From Prunus persica (Eukaryota; Streptophyta; Magnoliopsida; Rosales; Rosaceae): 64,000 nucleotides of DNA. Shown here piece by piece: positions 21,357 to 33,934 of this stretch; the first letter of the stretch is position 1, and each line of letters starts with the position of its first letter. Under the pieces are notes generated by a model. That model was given only the letters and a program-made list of their open reading frames with translations. It was not told where the DNA came from and did not search any database. The stretch lies in assembly GCF_000346465.2 (NCBI RefSeq), contig NC_034015.1:19778462-19842461 (forward strand), written 5' to 3'. The translations under genes were made by a program, and so were the position numbers.

Positions 21357-24300
21357 TAAAATAATTTGCAATAATTTTTGTTCAAGTCCCTAATTAGAAA
21401 TCAAAATTCATATTAGCTAGTATGATATAATTAAGCACTAAAAACACAATTAGGGCATTTGGATCCATCATGTTCTTAGAAGGATCATACATATTTTGAT
21501 GTTCTCCTGACATCAAACGAAATAAAATGCAAAAAATTAAAAAAGTAATTAGGAAAACCAACCAGTTTTTGGTTACAATATAGGCAAGAGGTAAAGATTG
21601 CAGGAATTAGTCGATTAGACTTGAGACTCACCCAAAGCTTAGCTCGATCATTAGTCGATTTTAAATGTGTTTTTATTAGCCCCAAATTTCCATTCTTCTT
21701 ACGTTCAATCAAATTGGTTTCAAGTTAGTTAATGTCGTAGGGCAATGCGAATTTAAATTAATTAACATGCACAAATGGTCACTTTGACTCCATAATTGCC
21801 ATTTAATTCAAAAATACTTTGAATAAATTCAGGTAACGTGGCTTACTTTCAGCACCAGTTAACCTTCATAGGCAATATGTAAATTAGTTATGATCAATAA
21901 TTAATCGATATAATGATGAACATTTGAATTTGACATCACTTTCGCCGGGTAAAAATGGTGTTTTTCGAAGCAGCAGGCATTAGACAATGGCGTTGAAAAT
22001 TTTGGTTGCTACAGCTCCCATGAGAGAGATCGGGGGTTAGACTTGGACCCAGCCAGCCTGACAAGGTTGACAGGATTGAATAAGAGCACCTACTCTGAAC
22101 ACGTGGCCATCTGTTTCATTCCCAAATGAATCTTTCACCGTCCACGGCATATATGAAAACCAACCTTTATGTGTACCCAACAAATAGTATTGGTAGTTTC
22201 TGTTGAAGAAAGCAAGAAACCCTGCGATATATTCTATTATTATTTTTTCTTCTCCTCGAAGGATATCATTGGGGCAATAAATTGGATCCTTTTTCGCCAC
22301 TTTTTCGCCACCTGAATTGGCTAACCTATTACGATGTACATGTTTTCATGATGAAAATGCTAAGAAAACATTGTCGACTTGACAAAGAATAGCATAATTT
22401 GGTACCCATCTTGCTTGCTAGCTAGCTTTTCCTTCTTTTCAACCCCAAACAAAATGCTTTTATCTTTCACGATCGACTTCCACCTAACCTGCTTGGAAAT
22501 TCACTTGTGCTACACAACATTGATTTGCGTGCTGTCCTGGCATATGATATATAATAGAATGTGGAGCATGTAGGGTGGTGGACTTTGAGTCCTTGTTGAT
22601 GTGTGAGAGATCATTTTGAGAAATGTGCATATAAAGATTGATAGTTTTACTTTTGTATACGTAGGATAAATAATTTTGAACTGTTGATGCATATAATTAA
22701 TAATTATTTTTGTACACACGTCGATATTGTCTTTGTCGTTTGCTCATATCAAATAGTGAGAATTTAATGGAAACTAAAAATGTGCAACCTGTCAGGGTTA
22801 GTGATTTAGTTATCAACGCTGTCTAATTAGTCATGCAAATTGGGCATGTGTGTTAGCCGAGTGAAAATGATTGGACGGAGCCGACTTTGGATGATCATCA
22901 GTAGCTTCTAGAACTATTAAGCCATAATCAATTTTTGTGGTGATGAACGAGCCACCATTCCGGATCCCACGCACTCGGCTACATAAAACTTTGCCCTTCC
23001 AGAAAAACAAAAGAAAAGGCTGCATATAACTTTGGAAAAGGAAAATGAAAAAAAATCTTCTTTTTATGGTCTTCAGTGAAATTACTTTGGGGTTGGGTCA
23101 CGAACGAAACCTAAAGGCTTTTCTAGACTTTAAATTCCACCAATGAGCAGTGGCCACGAAGGAATCCTAGTACTGATGATGGTTGTCTAATTTGAAGGCT
23201 TCTTTTATATATATATTGATCATGCATGCAATAATTTGTTATTTATTTATTTATTTATTTTATTTTGGGTAATTGGGGTGGGGGTATATATATCATATTC
23301 ATGGGGCATGTTTTTTTATCAAATTAAGTTGCCAACTCTTTAATATTGTCGGGGACTTGTGGTCTTATTTTAAGTTTGAAATTTCTACTTTCCAGCCTAG
23401 AATTTAAGTTTAAATTGTAATGGATGTAAGCTTGCATAAGCTGTAGACAAATATCAGGCAAAACTAACAGTGCCTCTTTTTTTCCCCCCTTTCTGATTAA
23501 ATTTGTTTTCTTATATATAGAAGTGTTCACATAAGAGAGTAATTGAAGACATGTTTTTTATTTGCTTCTCATTCATTGCTCCTTTCCCGAAAAGAAAAAC
23601 AAAAGGGTTTTAAAAGTTAACGGACTCATGATTTCAAAATAAAGTGGACTAAATTTACTTTAAGGATGAATTGTTAATTTTGGATTGAGCTAAACCCTAT
23701 AACCTACATACTAACCATAGGGAAAAAATTAAGCTCGGGTTAGACAACCGATGGGACCGTCAGAAAAAGTATTAATCCATTTGATTTTTTAGCTTAAGAT
23801 AATTAGTTTAATTAAGCACCTTCATTTGCTGGTATCCTTTATGCTTTCCTAAAATTAATATAGGAAAGACAACCAAACAAACCAGTCAACATCAGTAGGG
23901 CAGTGCATGTTTTTCCTTTTTCGTTCAATAAATCATTTAGGCAACTCACTTTTCGTCTTTACTTCGAGTGGAAGAAGTGCAGAACAAAGTGTGTGTTTAA
24001 TTCAAATGAAGCACTTTATGTGGGGACTTTACGAATTAGGATTGGTTTGAAGTTTGAAGTGCTTTTAGGTTTCGAGGGTCCCTAATTTCGTGGGAAATTA
24101 TATCCTAACATTAACTTAATGGTCTTAATTAATAGTGTTGTGTGCTACATCCTATGTGAGGAAAAAGAAACTAAAAGAAAATAAAAAAGAGTTCGGGAGG
24201 ATTTGAATTTGTATCATATATGAGTTTTACATGTTTGTTTATAAATGTCTGATATATCGCGTCTACAATATAAATTTAACTTGTTCAACTAGTACTCTTC

Positions 24301-25437
24301 CTCGAAGCATATATTCCCATTGATTGGGTTAACTTAACAATCAAAACCAACTTGTCTTATGATGTTTACATGCAGTTAATTAAAGATAATATATATGATC
24401 AAAGTCAAGAACTTACATATATATATGTATTATTAGGCCAACAATTATAGAGAGTGATCAACACGGCAGGGACATATTCTAATAATTCAGTGATGAGATA
24501 TTAGCAGTTTCCAAACTTGGGAAGACGAAGAAAGAGACTAAACACGACATTAAAATTGATTAAGAGCTTGACAAGTTGGTCAGAACGTCTACCATTCTAT
24601 GATATTTAGCTAAACCTAGAAGATGCATTAATAGTGTCATAGTTTAGGGCATACAAACATAAGCCATACAAAGCGCCACTCATTTCTTTGCTTCCACATC
24701 CATCCATACCACACCTACTACGATCATTTTTCCTTCACAATTAATTAATTATGCATATATATATATATATATATATACACATGTTAGATATTTGAGTGTC
24801 CTAAATTATTGTTGTGGTCCGGCAAAAGGCAGGTTAACACAGGGATCGATGGATGTAATTTTCATGGAAATGTCCTTGTTTTGAAAGTCGCCTGTGGGCA
24901 AACTCTGCTTGCTTAATCATTCATGAAGGTCAGCTGGCTACCTAGCTAGCTTTTGGGACTTTGCCATCGTCTACCAGTTCCAGTCCTCTATGCATGAGAT
25001 GCTTGATGTTCAATTGATTTCATGGTGGGCTCTGTTGCATATGGATTGGCCTTTAACAGTTGCCATCTGGCCTAAAGTTTGCTTGGCGTTGGTGCTGTTT
25101 TTGCGGCCTCAAACGTCCATCTCGGCATTTATTTACAGACCCAAACCTTATCTTCAAGTACATATGATCACTAGGAAGCTAGCTAGTGTTGATCCATATC
25201 GATCATCCACCGATCGATCTTATTTTTTCATGCAACCACTCTACAAATAGATCATTTAGTATATGTGATGTCATTTTTTAGGAAAATAATATGTATCTTG
25301 GAGTACATGTAACGTTTTTTCTTAGGAATAGAATGTGATGAGTACATGCATATCATGAATCCCAAGCAAGGTTCATTTATATGTAACTGACTTCAAGCAT
25401 TGTTTTATCTAACATATGAAGTTATGATCAACATAGT

Positions 25438-25915
25438 TGTTGATGCCTAAAAATGGATGATTAGTTTTGGATCTAATTTAGAGATGTTGCGTCACCTGTG
25501 TAGTACCTGTCGAAGGCTCTCCGATACTTAAAGTTAGCTTAAGGATGAAGTAGATAGCAATTTGGACAGAGTAAGGATTAAGTAGCTGAATGTAATAGTT
25601 ACCTTATTTTGGGGACTTGTGCCCCTATTTATATATCTTAGGAGTTATGATCTTCGAGTGATATTTCGATGTGAAACTATGGGCATTACTTGAGAGGATG
25701 CCATGTGTCCTTTGTCCAGCCTGGTTTAACAAGCACCTTCTTTAGACGGATTGGCAAGTCGGGTTGCCGAAGGCTAACCATGTCGATGGTTTGTTTATGG
25801 GCTGAATTGCCGAAGGCTCACACCTCGTTGTTTTGACTGGGCTTTGTAGGTTCTTTTGTAGGTCCCATGTTTCCTGTGTCGCAAAATAATTGGCTGGTCA
25901 GATATGGTATAAACA
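25438..25915. mobile_element. Probable solo LTR of a retrotransposon, 478 bp
   Basis: Starts TGTTGATGCC and ends ATAAACA (TG...CA). It is flanked by ATAGT on the left and ATAGC on the right, a 4-of-5 match to a 5-bp target duplication. Inside are GAAGGCTCTCCGATACTTAA and a TATA-like CTATTTATATATCT, consistent with an LTR promoter. No internal retroelement genes lie on either side, so this is a solo LTR or a short LTR-like element. The orientation is uncertain but probably plus. Confidence 0.55.
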
Positions 25916-27380
25916 ATAGCTATAGAAGAAATTAATTAGTAGGCGTTTAATTAACTCTGTCTCTATTTATATAAGGATGTAAGTTAGATGAGAAATTCCG
26001 ATTTTAAGTGAAATCAATGTAGAAATTCAAGACTTTAGCATCTATTTCTAATATGATTATTTAATTTCTCAAAATTTGAAAGTTCAACCACATAAGATCT
26101 CTCACTAATTTCTCTAACTTTTCTTAACTCGATCATCAAATTAAGATGAAGAAAATGTACTTTCCCTTGATTTGATATGCATAGATCACGTGAATTGGAA
26201 ATTTGGGTTCCAACCGCAACCAATATATGACACTTTCGGGTTATGCTACAACTAATAATTCAGGTCCAAATTTTGGAATTCCTAGTATTGGAGAATGTCG
26301 AAACTCTAAATTTCGTGACTGTACACGTGGCGGGGACGCATTCGTCAGAAACGCCCGTCTTCTATTCCCGTAACCAGCGGACGAAAGTGGCAAGTCGTTG
26401 TTTACGAAGGCGGCAACCAGAGCACAACAAGCACGAAAGCCGTCTCATTTTTCCCCCCAAAATATCCGCACTACTTCAATTTATTTGCGAAAAGCCCATC
26501 TCTGAAAGCGTCTGATCTGCCGGTCAGTAGGGGTACTTTGGGGTTCACGCCCCAAAAATAACCGCTAGTTCATATTTTTCTCGATCCTTCCTTACATGCC
26601 CAAAAGAACCAAAACTTGCAAAAGAAGAAGAAAATTTTCAACCGCGGGCGGAGATTGATCCTGGTTCGGGGTTCATTGGATTTTCCATTATTGATAAGAA
26701 GGTAAATTTTTCTCTTTTAAAAAAAAATTAAATATTTTCTTGTGGATTTCTTTGCTTTCTTGCTAAATTTCTGAATCATTTATATTTTTATTGAAGCTCT
26801 GCTGTAAAGTGATACATAGGAGTATGAGTGTAATCTATTGCTGTTGAAATAGTGGGAAAGAAAGAAATCAAAGTTTTGAATTTGTAAGCACAAATTTTCT
26901 TAATACCCCGAAATATTGGATCTTTTGTAAGTTATGAACTTGACTTTAATTTGGACTTTGTTGACTCAGATGATCCAATTTTTCAGTCCCTTTTGCTGTA
27001 TTTTCTCAGGAACCAAACAGAGAGTTTCTGCTGATCTAGTTCTAATATGAAGCCAAAGGAAAATTGTTAGAACAAGTTTGGTTTTGAAAAGGGGGCGAAA
27101 GATAAAAGTTCTCTGGTTGCAAACCCCTTTGCTGATAGTGGTTTAGGGTTTTTTTTTTCTTTCCATTTCTGATGTTGGTAACAAAACCTTATTGCTTATT
27201 TTAATTTTGAGTTCTGTCGTTTTTATTTCATATAGTTCCTTTATATCTCTGCATTATAAACAGTGGAAATCAATTTATCTACATGTCAAGGTCATTTTTA
27301 CAATTTTGTTTTTGGTTCCTGAGGTGAGGTCTTTCAATTGATGAAGCAGCTTATCTTTTGAAGCAGTTGTACAGAATTTG

Positions 27381-28511
27381 ATGAATTCCCAGTCTACTTG
27401 CCGCAACCAGAGACCCAAAGGGTTGAAGGTAAAGCTGGTCTTTCAGATTGCTTTGCTTTTGGCTGTTTGCTTCTGGTTGCTATACCAGATGAAGTACTCA
27501 CATGACAAGGCCTATAGTGGAAGTGCAGAGAACAAGGTTAGTGAAGAACGCGGTTCTAATATTTTGGGGCGCAAAGGGAATGCAGGGTGGTCAAAAGATG
27601 GCGGTATATCTGGATCAGAAGATGTAAATCTTGTGGAAGGAAGCATAAAGAAAGAAGATGGAGGTGTTGGAGATGATATGTTAGGTGAAAATGCTGAAGA
27701 GAATAATGAAGCAGAATCTAACAAAGTAGATGATCATGCTCATGGAAAGCTTGGGAGGCCTGAAGGGAATGAAATTGAAAGGGAAACAGAAATGCAGTAC
27801 AAAGTATTGAACATTACAGATGATAATTCTGATGTTGAAGACAAAGGAAATGATGAACCAGTGGGGCTCAACAGGAACTCATTGCAAGAAGAAAATTCTC
27901 AAGGGAGACATGGAGATACACAGGAAATTATCTCGGATCACGACGGTGAGAAAGATGTGAAGAATATTAGTCATGATGAAGTTGGAGAGGAAAACGAGCA
28001 AAATTCACAAGTTAATCATGATAAGCAAGAAAATGAAAAGGACCGAGAGAAAGAGCCACAGAGATTGGAGGAGTTTAGTACTAACAAGGACATTTCAGTA
28101 CAACATAGTCAAGGGAAGAGTGACACTCTAAAGGGCCCAGATTCAGTGGTAGATGGAGTCCATGGATTTAATGATGAGAATGGTGTTCCTGTAGATGGCA
28201 ATGATCTCATAGAGTCCATAGTGACTGGATCAAGCGATGATCATGCAATGGTTCTACATCAGGAAATGAATTCAAGTTCAAACAATCAAAGTGAAACGAA
28301 AGAAAACACTATAAAAGAAGAAGTTGCAGCTAAAGAAGGAACAAATGGCGCTGATTTTGAAGCCAAAAGCAAAATCTTAGTAGAAGACTCAAAAATCGAT
28401 GTGAAACCAAAGGTGGAAACAAGTTCTGGAATTGGTGTTGACACAAACACCTCGAGGATCGATAGCGTTTCAGAAACTACACAGAGAGGCAGTTCAGTTT
28501 CAGATTCTTAA
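27381..28511 (+). CDS. Single-pass membrane protein with long acidic tail
   Basis: Uninterrupted 376-codon frame; the first ATG is at 27381. Residues about 19-38 form one hydrophobic segment (VKLVFQIALLLAVCFWLLYQ) flanked by basic residues (RNQRPKGLKVK before, HDK after), which suggests a type II signal anchor. The rest, about 335 residues, is hydrophilic and rich in Glu, Asp, Asn, Ser and Lys with no folded domain visible. Such N-termini occur in a plant family of unknown function. A non-coding 5' exon with an intron is likely. Its C-terminal third and 3' flank are duplicated at 33935-34705. The function is unknown. Confidence 0.75.
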   Translation: MNSQSTCRNQRPKGLKVKLVFQIALLLAVCFWLLYQMKYSHDKAYSGSAENKVSEERGSNILGRKGNAGWSKDGGISGSEDVNLVEGSIKKEDGGVGDDMLGENAEENNEAESNKVDDHAHGKLGRPEGNEIERETEMQYKVLNITDDNSDVEDKGNDEPVGLNRNSLQEENSQGRHGDTQEIISDHDGEKDVKNISHDEVGEENEQNSQVNHDKQENEKDREKEPQRLEEFSTNKDISVQHSQGKSDTLKGPDSVVDGVHGFNDENGVPVDGNDLIESIVTGSSDDHAMVLHQEMNSSSNNQSETKENTIKEEVAAKEGTNGADFEAKSKILVEDSKIDVKPKVETSSGIGVDTNTSRIDSVSETTQRGSSVSDS

Positions 28512-29118
28512 TAGTAAAACAAAGGGTCATTAACATTACAGGTTTTTTTCCACACGCCGGAAGTAAAAAGAACAAAAGTAGAAAGTGACTTGAGGCACAT
28601 TCCTTGGTGAATGACATTGTACAATCTAATTCTGAATTTGTTTTTGCACGTTGTTGACATTTTCTTTGCCTACAAAATGAGAATGGGCGATACTTTTATA
28701 CAATCTGGTCCCATGAATTATTGAACTTACTTTTGAAATTGTCCCTTAAATCTCGGGGTTTTTTTAAATTTTTTTAAAGAAGTTTTCTTACAAGGTCTCA
28801 ATGGGAAACTGGGGGGCCCTTGTTACAAGGTTCCAACTTACAAGAGATATCTCATTGTCATATTTCTATTTACAGAGGAGCTGGCAACCACTAGCAATGA
28901 ATTTTGTGTGTGGTGTAAACTATGATAGTACTACTGCAGGACTGTTATGTGCAAATTGAAAATGATGTTTTGGTCCCCTTCCATGATCTTCAACTTCTAC
29001 CACATCTTAGATGTTAGGACATCCTTGCAAAAGGAAAAGGGAAAAAACAAAAACATTCATTGTTAGCTTTCTTTCTTGTGTTGTGGTCTTGGAGACTTGG
29101 GAGTTCTTGCAAAACAGA
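28512..29118. other. Spacer between the membrane protein and LFS-like genes
   Basis: 3' UTR and intergenic sequence. Parts recur at 34290-34650 as the middle of the duplicated segment, for example GGTCAATGACATTGTACAAT there against GGTGAATGACATTGTACAAT here, which proves the copy was made from DNA rather than mRNA. No other gene is seen. Confidence 0.6.
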
Positions 29119-29637
29119 ATGGCGAATGAGAAACAATTGAAATGGGAAGGCAAGGCTAGTGCGGAGCTCAATGGCCCAGAAGCAGAACAAGTGTGGCCTC
29201 TTTTGGAGGACTTCTTTGGCCTGCACAAGTGGTTCCCAACTCTCACAACTTGCCTTGGTGTTGAAGGCATATCAGGGCAACCCGGTTGTGTGCGCTACTG
29301 CGCTGGGTTCAAGACTCCTGTTGACCATAAGAGAGAGCAAGACCAAGACCAAGAGAAGGTGAATTGGACCAAGCAGAAGCTGCTTTCTATAGACCCAGCA
29401 CAACTGATATTTAGCTATTCTATTATAGATGGGAATGTTGGGTTCAACTCATACATTTCAACTGTGCAAGTGGTTCCAAAGGAAGGTGGCTGCAGCATCG
29501 TGTGGAAGTATGAAGTTGAACCCGTGGAGGGGTGGAAAATGGAGGATCTGGACATGTTTATTGGCACAGGCTTGCAAGTCATGGCTAGCAGAATGGAAGC
29601 CTCTCTCCAACTCCAAGTTGGGCCACTGGAACCATAG
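29119..29637 (+). CDS. Lachrymatory-factor-synthase-like protein (Bet v 1/START fold, polyketide cyclase superfamily)
   Basis: Intronless 172-codon gene. I chose the ATG at 29119 (MANEKQLKWEGKASAEL) over the in-frame ATG at 29011 because family members start shortly before the W-E-G-K motif and the extra 36 residues look like 5' UTR. Conserved blocks are GPEAEQVWPLLEDFFGLHKW, TCLGVEGISGQPGCVRYCAG and a C-terminal helix (DMFIGTGLQVMASRMEASL). It is about the usual length for the family. Members have a hydrophobic pocket; onion LFS converts a sulfenic acid to the lachrymatory factor, but most plant homologues have no known substrate. Its start is copied in degenerate form at about 34649-34705. 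Confidence 0.85.
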   Translation: MANEKQLKWEGKASAELNGPEAEQVWPLLEDFFGLHKWFPTLTTCLGVEGISGQPGCVRYCAGFKTPVDHKREQDQDQEKVNWTKQKLLSIDPAQLIFSYSIIDGNVGFNSYISTVQVVPKEGGCSIVWKYEVEPVEGWKMEDLDMFIGTGLQVMASRMEASLQLQVGPLEP

Positions 29638-29885
29638 AGTCATAACTTGTCTTGCTGTCCCTTGTTGGTGTGACTTTATTTCTCTTGGCTCAGCATTAAT
29701 ATTGTTGCAGAAAAGGTGTTATGTGTGTTTTTCTGTGTCTGTTTTCTTCTTCTTCTTTTTTATTTATTTATTTAAATTTAAAGATATGTATGTCGATCCA
29801 TCAACTATGTAAAATCCTGCAGTAAATTTTATTTCCTTTTGATATCTTTGGATAGGAATTAGAATAGAAGAAAACATGTGGGTGT

Positions 29886-30500
29886 GGCTTGTGTTGTTCA
29901 TAAATTATAATTTCCTTTTATGTCTGAATCAAAATTTTCTTTTTAAATTTTCACTATTTCTCAGCCATTATATTCAATCGAAGTGGGAAAACAGAAAATT
30001 GGAAGACTTACCAAAGACAAAGGTTAATGAAGAAGTGGGTTTGTATTAATATGGGATAAGAGTTGAAGAAAGTGTGTTAGCTCCATCAGTCCCAGTGCTT
30101 CTCAATAATGTTGGTAATATCAAGTTTATTGCAGCTTCTATGTGACTTACCAAATTGCCTGTTGTAATTTGGAGGAAGTAAACCAAATGTCTGTATGAAA
30201 ACAGAAGAAAAAAACTCTCTAGTAGTATTTTCAGCGAATATGCGACAGTTAGGCTTTTTAACAGCGGTTTTCGTCCTCTAGCAGCGGTGTCTGTACTTTT
30301 TTTGACGGTTTATATCTTGGGTCTTAAACATCTTTAGTCGCGGTAAAAGTCGTCGCTAAGCGTTTCTAAAGACCTCTTTCACAGCGTTCTTGATAACCGC
30401 CGCAAAAAGTTGGAAAATAATTATAATCCTCTCTCACGCAGGAAACTGGGAGGCGCAAATGAAAAGATAAAAATAAAAACCTCCTTTTTAATATCTTTTA
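29886..30500. repeat. Dispersed repeat R, copy 1
   Basis: Shares GGCTTGTGTTGTT..., ATTGGAAGACTTACCAAAGA and AATATGCGACAGTTAGGCTT with R copy 3 (37287-37860). The first 200 bp also match R copy 2 (32745-32880). The second half has repeated GCGGTT / CCGTCGCTAA-type words, which in plants often belong to degenerate DNA transposons. No ORF is seen. Confidence 0.65.
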
Positions 30501-30665
30501 TGTATATAAACATATTACATGATAACATTACTAAACGTTTATTAATTGGATACATGAAAATGCCTGTATGGGATTGGAAAGAAATTCAGTGCAAGTTTCT
30601 CATGCCATCCACAGTACAGATGACTCCCACCGACATGCCAGCAACTTCTTGCCTGTTATCATTGC

Positions 30666-32345
30666 TCAATCCTTCTTTGAGATGGTCTCTCTTAGAAATT
30701 CCACACCAATAAAAGTCAGAGCTGAAACTGGATTATTCTTAATCCTAGGAATGCTACCTCTGAGCAACCTCCTGTGCATCGTCAGCCATCCTTATGCTAC
30801 TTTGCATATAACAGCCATTGTACCTAAAGTTCACAACAAACATTAGACGGAAACTGTAAAATCGTTCTTCTATCACATCTAACTTTCATCCCATGAGTTT
30901 GAAATATATATCAGGTCGAAAGGAAAGCTCAGTTTGAAATAACAATCAACACAAACTTTACCAAAGTACATATTTTCTGACTATAGCCCATCAATTATGT
31001 ACCCAATATTTAAAATATTCTTATCTGGCTATGAGATTCAACCAAAATGGTGGGAAAAGGTGCATTATTGATAAAACAACTACAGCATTGTAAAATCCCC
31101 TCAATAATCACAAAGGATAAATGGTGTTTGTGTCTGTGGACCAAGGTGGTCAACATTCACATACACAACAGCTGACACAATACGAATGCCAAGCCTTGCT
31201 CGGATAACATTAAGTACTCTAACAACACAACATGATGCTTGCAACAAATTTTTTTTTTCCTACACTAATAACTAAAAGTTATATGAAAGTAAAAATAATA
31301 AAAATTAAAAACCACATATAGAACTGATACCTCAAGGTTGATCCCTGTACTTGCAATCTTGTTTTGATCACATCGAAGGCACCGGTAAGATATTTGCATA
31401 ATGCCTGACCAATTCGAAGCAAGTATAAATTACCCTACAGAAAATGCTGAATGCAATTATACAAGACTTAAACCAGCACCAAGTAGGACAAAGTTTAAGC
31501 AAGGTACATACCACCAGACAATCCTCCCAGAATGAGTCTCTCAACAGAACTATCAATATGGAAATTGGGATTGCCTGTGGATTTTTACTTCCCATACTGC
31601 TGCAAAATTTCAAGCCTTCATAATAACCTGCATACCAGAAATAAGAACCAGAATAAGTTAAAAGCAACAGAATAATGACAACTAAATCATTTAGAGGCCA
31701 AAATCCTAACTGCCTATTATTTGCCAATCATAAAAGAAAGTATGTCTGAACTACTGTACTCATGGTGTAACTGGATTGCATGTAGTACAAACTCAAACTA
31801 AGTTAACTTCTCTTTTCTTATAAGAAACAGAGCTCTTATTAATGAAAATAGTGCTACAAGGACGATAAACGAGATGTCCATCTAAATACTGTTAGCATCC
31901 TCAATCTCAAACGCAATTTACAATAAGATCAAACTAAGAATTCAGAGGTCAAGACTCTTAATTGCCTGATCTCCATCATAATGAAAATAGGGAGAAGAGG
32001 GAAGGAGGAGGAGGGAACACCATACATTTGGATACCAGGCTTCATAGGTAAGCTAGCCTTAAGCAGGAAAATAAAATGCCATATCCAATACTTGAAATTT
32101 TACTTGAAATTTTACTTTCTTACATACAATTTATATGAAGTTAAAAGCCATCCAACAAAAAATTGACCTTTATTACACATTAGTCATGAATGCTACATCT
32201 ACAACATCTTTACTCTATACCTGACTTGCACAAAGAATAACTTGCTCTGAATATGTGTCTTTACGGTGCCAACCTGATGCATCATTCCTTCCCCACATGC
32301 CCCAGCAATAGCCCGAGAAACTCCTTCTAAACTACATTGACAGAT
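30666..32345 (-). pseudogene. Broken mitochondrial carrier (SLC25) gene
   Basis: Pieces of a mitochondrial carrier lie in order on the minus strand. They are: RAIAGACGEGMMHQVGTVKT (about 32325-32240), with the first carrier signature changed from PxD to QVG; IDSSVERLILGGLSGG (about 31560-31512); LTGAFDVIKTRLQVQGSTL (about 31395-31335); YNGCYMQSSIRMADDAQEVA (about 30828-30769); and NPVSALTFIGVEFLRETISK with a stop at 30666. The reading frame is broken by a stop between YGK and KSTGNPNFHIDSS (about 31590), by a frameshift before that block, and by another frameshift near 30755. It resembles plant carriers of the At1g74240 type. It cannot make a full protein. Transcription was not assessable. 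Confidence 0.8.
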
Positions 32346-32744
32346 TAAAAAGTCAATTACCAACTTTCCACTTCCACAGATATTTGAAAATTCTACTAAT
32401 CAAAACATTACAACCGAATAACCAAACAAAATTTTTATACACATTGTCATATACAATTATACGTTCACTAAATATCAAAATCCTTGAGTTCTTTTATTTC
32501 CCAACAACATTTTTTCATAATTAAACAGAATATTTCCTTTGATTTCTAACGCTGACTGAATTAGTTTCTTTATTACTGAAAATTTGAAAAATAAAAATTG
32601 GGTTTTAAGTTGCTTCAAATTCCAAACATGCGTAGTTAAACCTATCATTAAAATTCAATGGATGCATTTAGCTAGAAGATTAAAGTTTTAATCTTTCATT
32701 ATAAGTTTCACTGCTTGATGTCTTCCAACGATCCTAAAATGTCA

Positions 32745-32880
32745 GAATCAAAATTTTCTTTTTACTTTTTAAAAATTCTCTCTGTTTCTAGGTCATAAGA
32801 TTCCTATAATCGAAATTATTAAAGTGGGAAAATAGAGAATTGGAAGGCTTACCAAAGGAAAAAGATAATGAAAGCCATGA
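32745..32880. repeat. Dispersed repeat R, copy 2 (partial)
   Basis: Matches the first part of R copies 1 and 3: AAAGTGGGAAAATAGAGAAT followed by TTGGAAGGCTTACCAAAGG. It lies in the 32346-33934 spacer, which otherwise holds only a CG-rich patch near 32920-33060 (TCAATCGTCGATTGGGCCT) and no gene. Confidence 0.6.
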
Positions 32881-33934
32881 TTTTTGATATGCCATGTAAT
32901 TTGGGAAAAGCAGTCGCAGAGGGATTTTGATTTCGCCGTCGAATCGTCGATCGCACACCTCTCCCTTTCTCTCTCTCCCGATCAATCGTCGATTGGGCCT
33001 GTGGCGTCGATTGGGCCTCTGCCTCAGGAGACGAGTTTGGGGTGTAGCTTCTTGGACTTTGGAGCTGTTGGGGTTCTCTGTTGGGCTTTGTTTCTAATCC
33101 TTTCCTTGAATGAAATTTCAGCTGACAAAAAATAAAAATAAAATAAAAATGAATAATTACGATGTGTTTGGGATGTTGTTATTTCTTGAGGACCCAAATT
33201 AGAAAAACAAGGCAACAGGATTTATCCTAGTAGAAAATAGTTTTGACGTGAAAAACAGTGATCTCAATAGCACATTGATAGTGTGTGTAAGAAACTCCCT
33301 TACTATTGCTTATATTTTTTTAAAAAAGTTTAGCCAAGCACACCATAAATTAAAATTTTGCAACAATTTTAAATGAACAACCAAAATTGAGCTATGGGGT
33401 GAGCATCAATCATGCCAAACTCATCAAATCGGCGGATGAGAATTATAGTTACCGGGTTGGTTTGATTTTGACCCCAAAAAAAAAAAACCTATTGGTTCAG
33501 TTGCGATTTTGGGCCATGTTTAGTTAAATCATGTTCGAGGAAGAAATGATTTTTTTTTATTTTTAAAAAATTAAGTTGAAGGTAGAAGATGGATTACTCA
33601 TGAAGAAAATTTATACCATCTAATCTTCACAAAATGGTAGAATAACAATATCTTATAACTAATCCCCCAAAATGGAAAATTATTCACCCCTATCTTCATT
33701 TCCTCCTTTAATATATCTTAGATTTAGTGACTTTTTCAATTTAATCAAATACTAGTTACTAAATATGGTCTTGATGATGGCACGTTGAACCAAACCGGCC
33801 TAAATTCAACCAAACCAGTGAATTATATTTTTATTTTTATATTCTTTTATTTTACACTTGTAGCACTTTCATTAGATAATTACTAGAGAAAGACGGCGAT
33901 TTTGAAGTTTGATGGCACGTTGAATTCAAGAATC

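Larger units (their letters stand above)
20535..27380. other. Long gene-poor spacer
   Basis: AT-rich, with no open frame that resembles a known protein. It contains a Helitron (21069-21356), a probable solo LTR (25438-25915), a (TTTA)n run near 23243-23260 and a (TA)n run near 24756-24776. A G-box, CACGTG, lies at 26324-26329. The last 700 bp (about 26640-27380) probably form the 5' UTR of the next gene with an intron, since a GAAGGTAAAT donor-like site lies near 26700 and GAAGCAG acceptor-like sites near 27350. Confidence 0.55.

Noticed and set aside
22037..22300. 87-codon minus-strand open frame in the gene-poor spacer
   Set aside because: No recognisable domain, no conserved-looking pattern and no gene context. 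It is likely a chance frame.
29011..29118. 36-codon N-terminal extension of the LFS-like protein
   Set aside because: The family normally starts just before the WEGK motif, and the extension resembles 5' UTR. The matching copy at 34560-34648 does not keep it as an open frame from an ATG.
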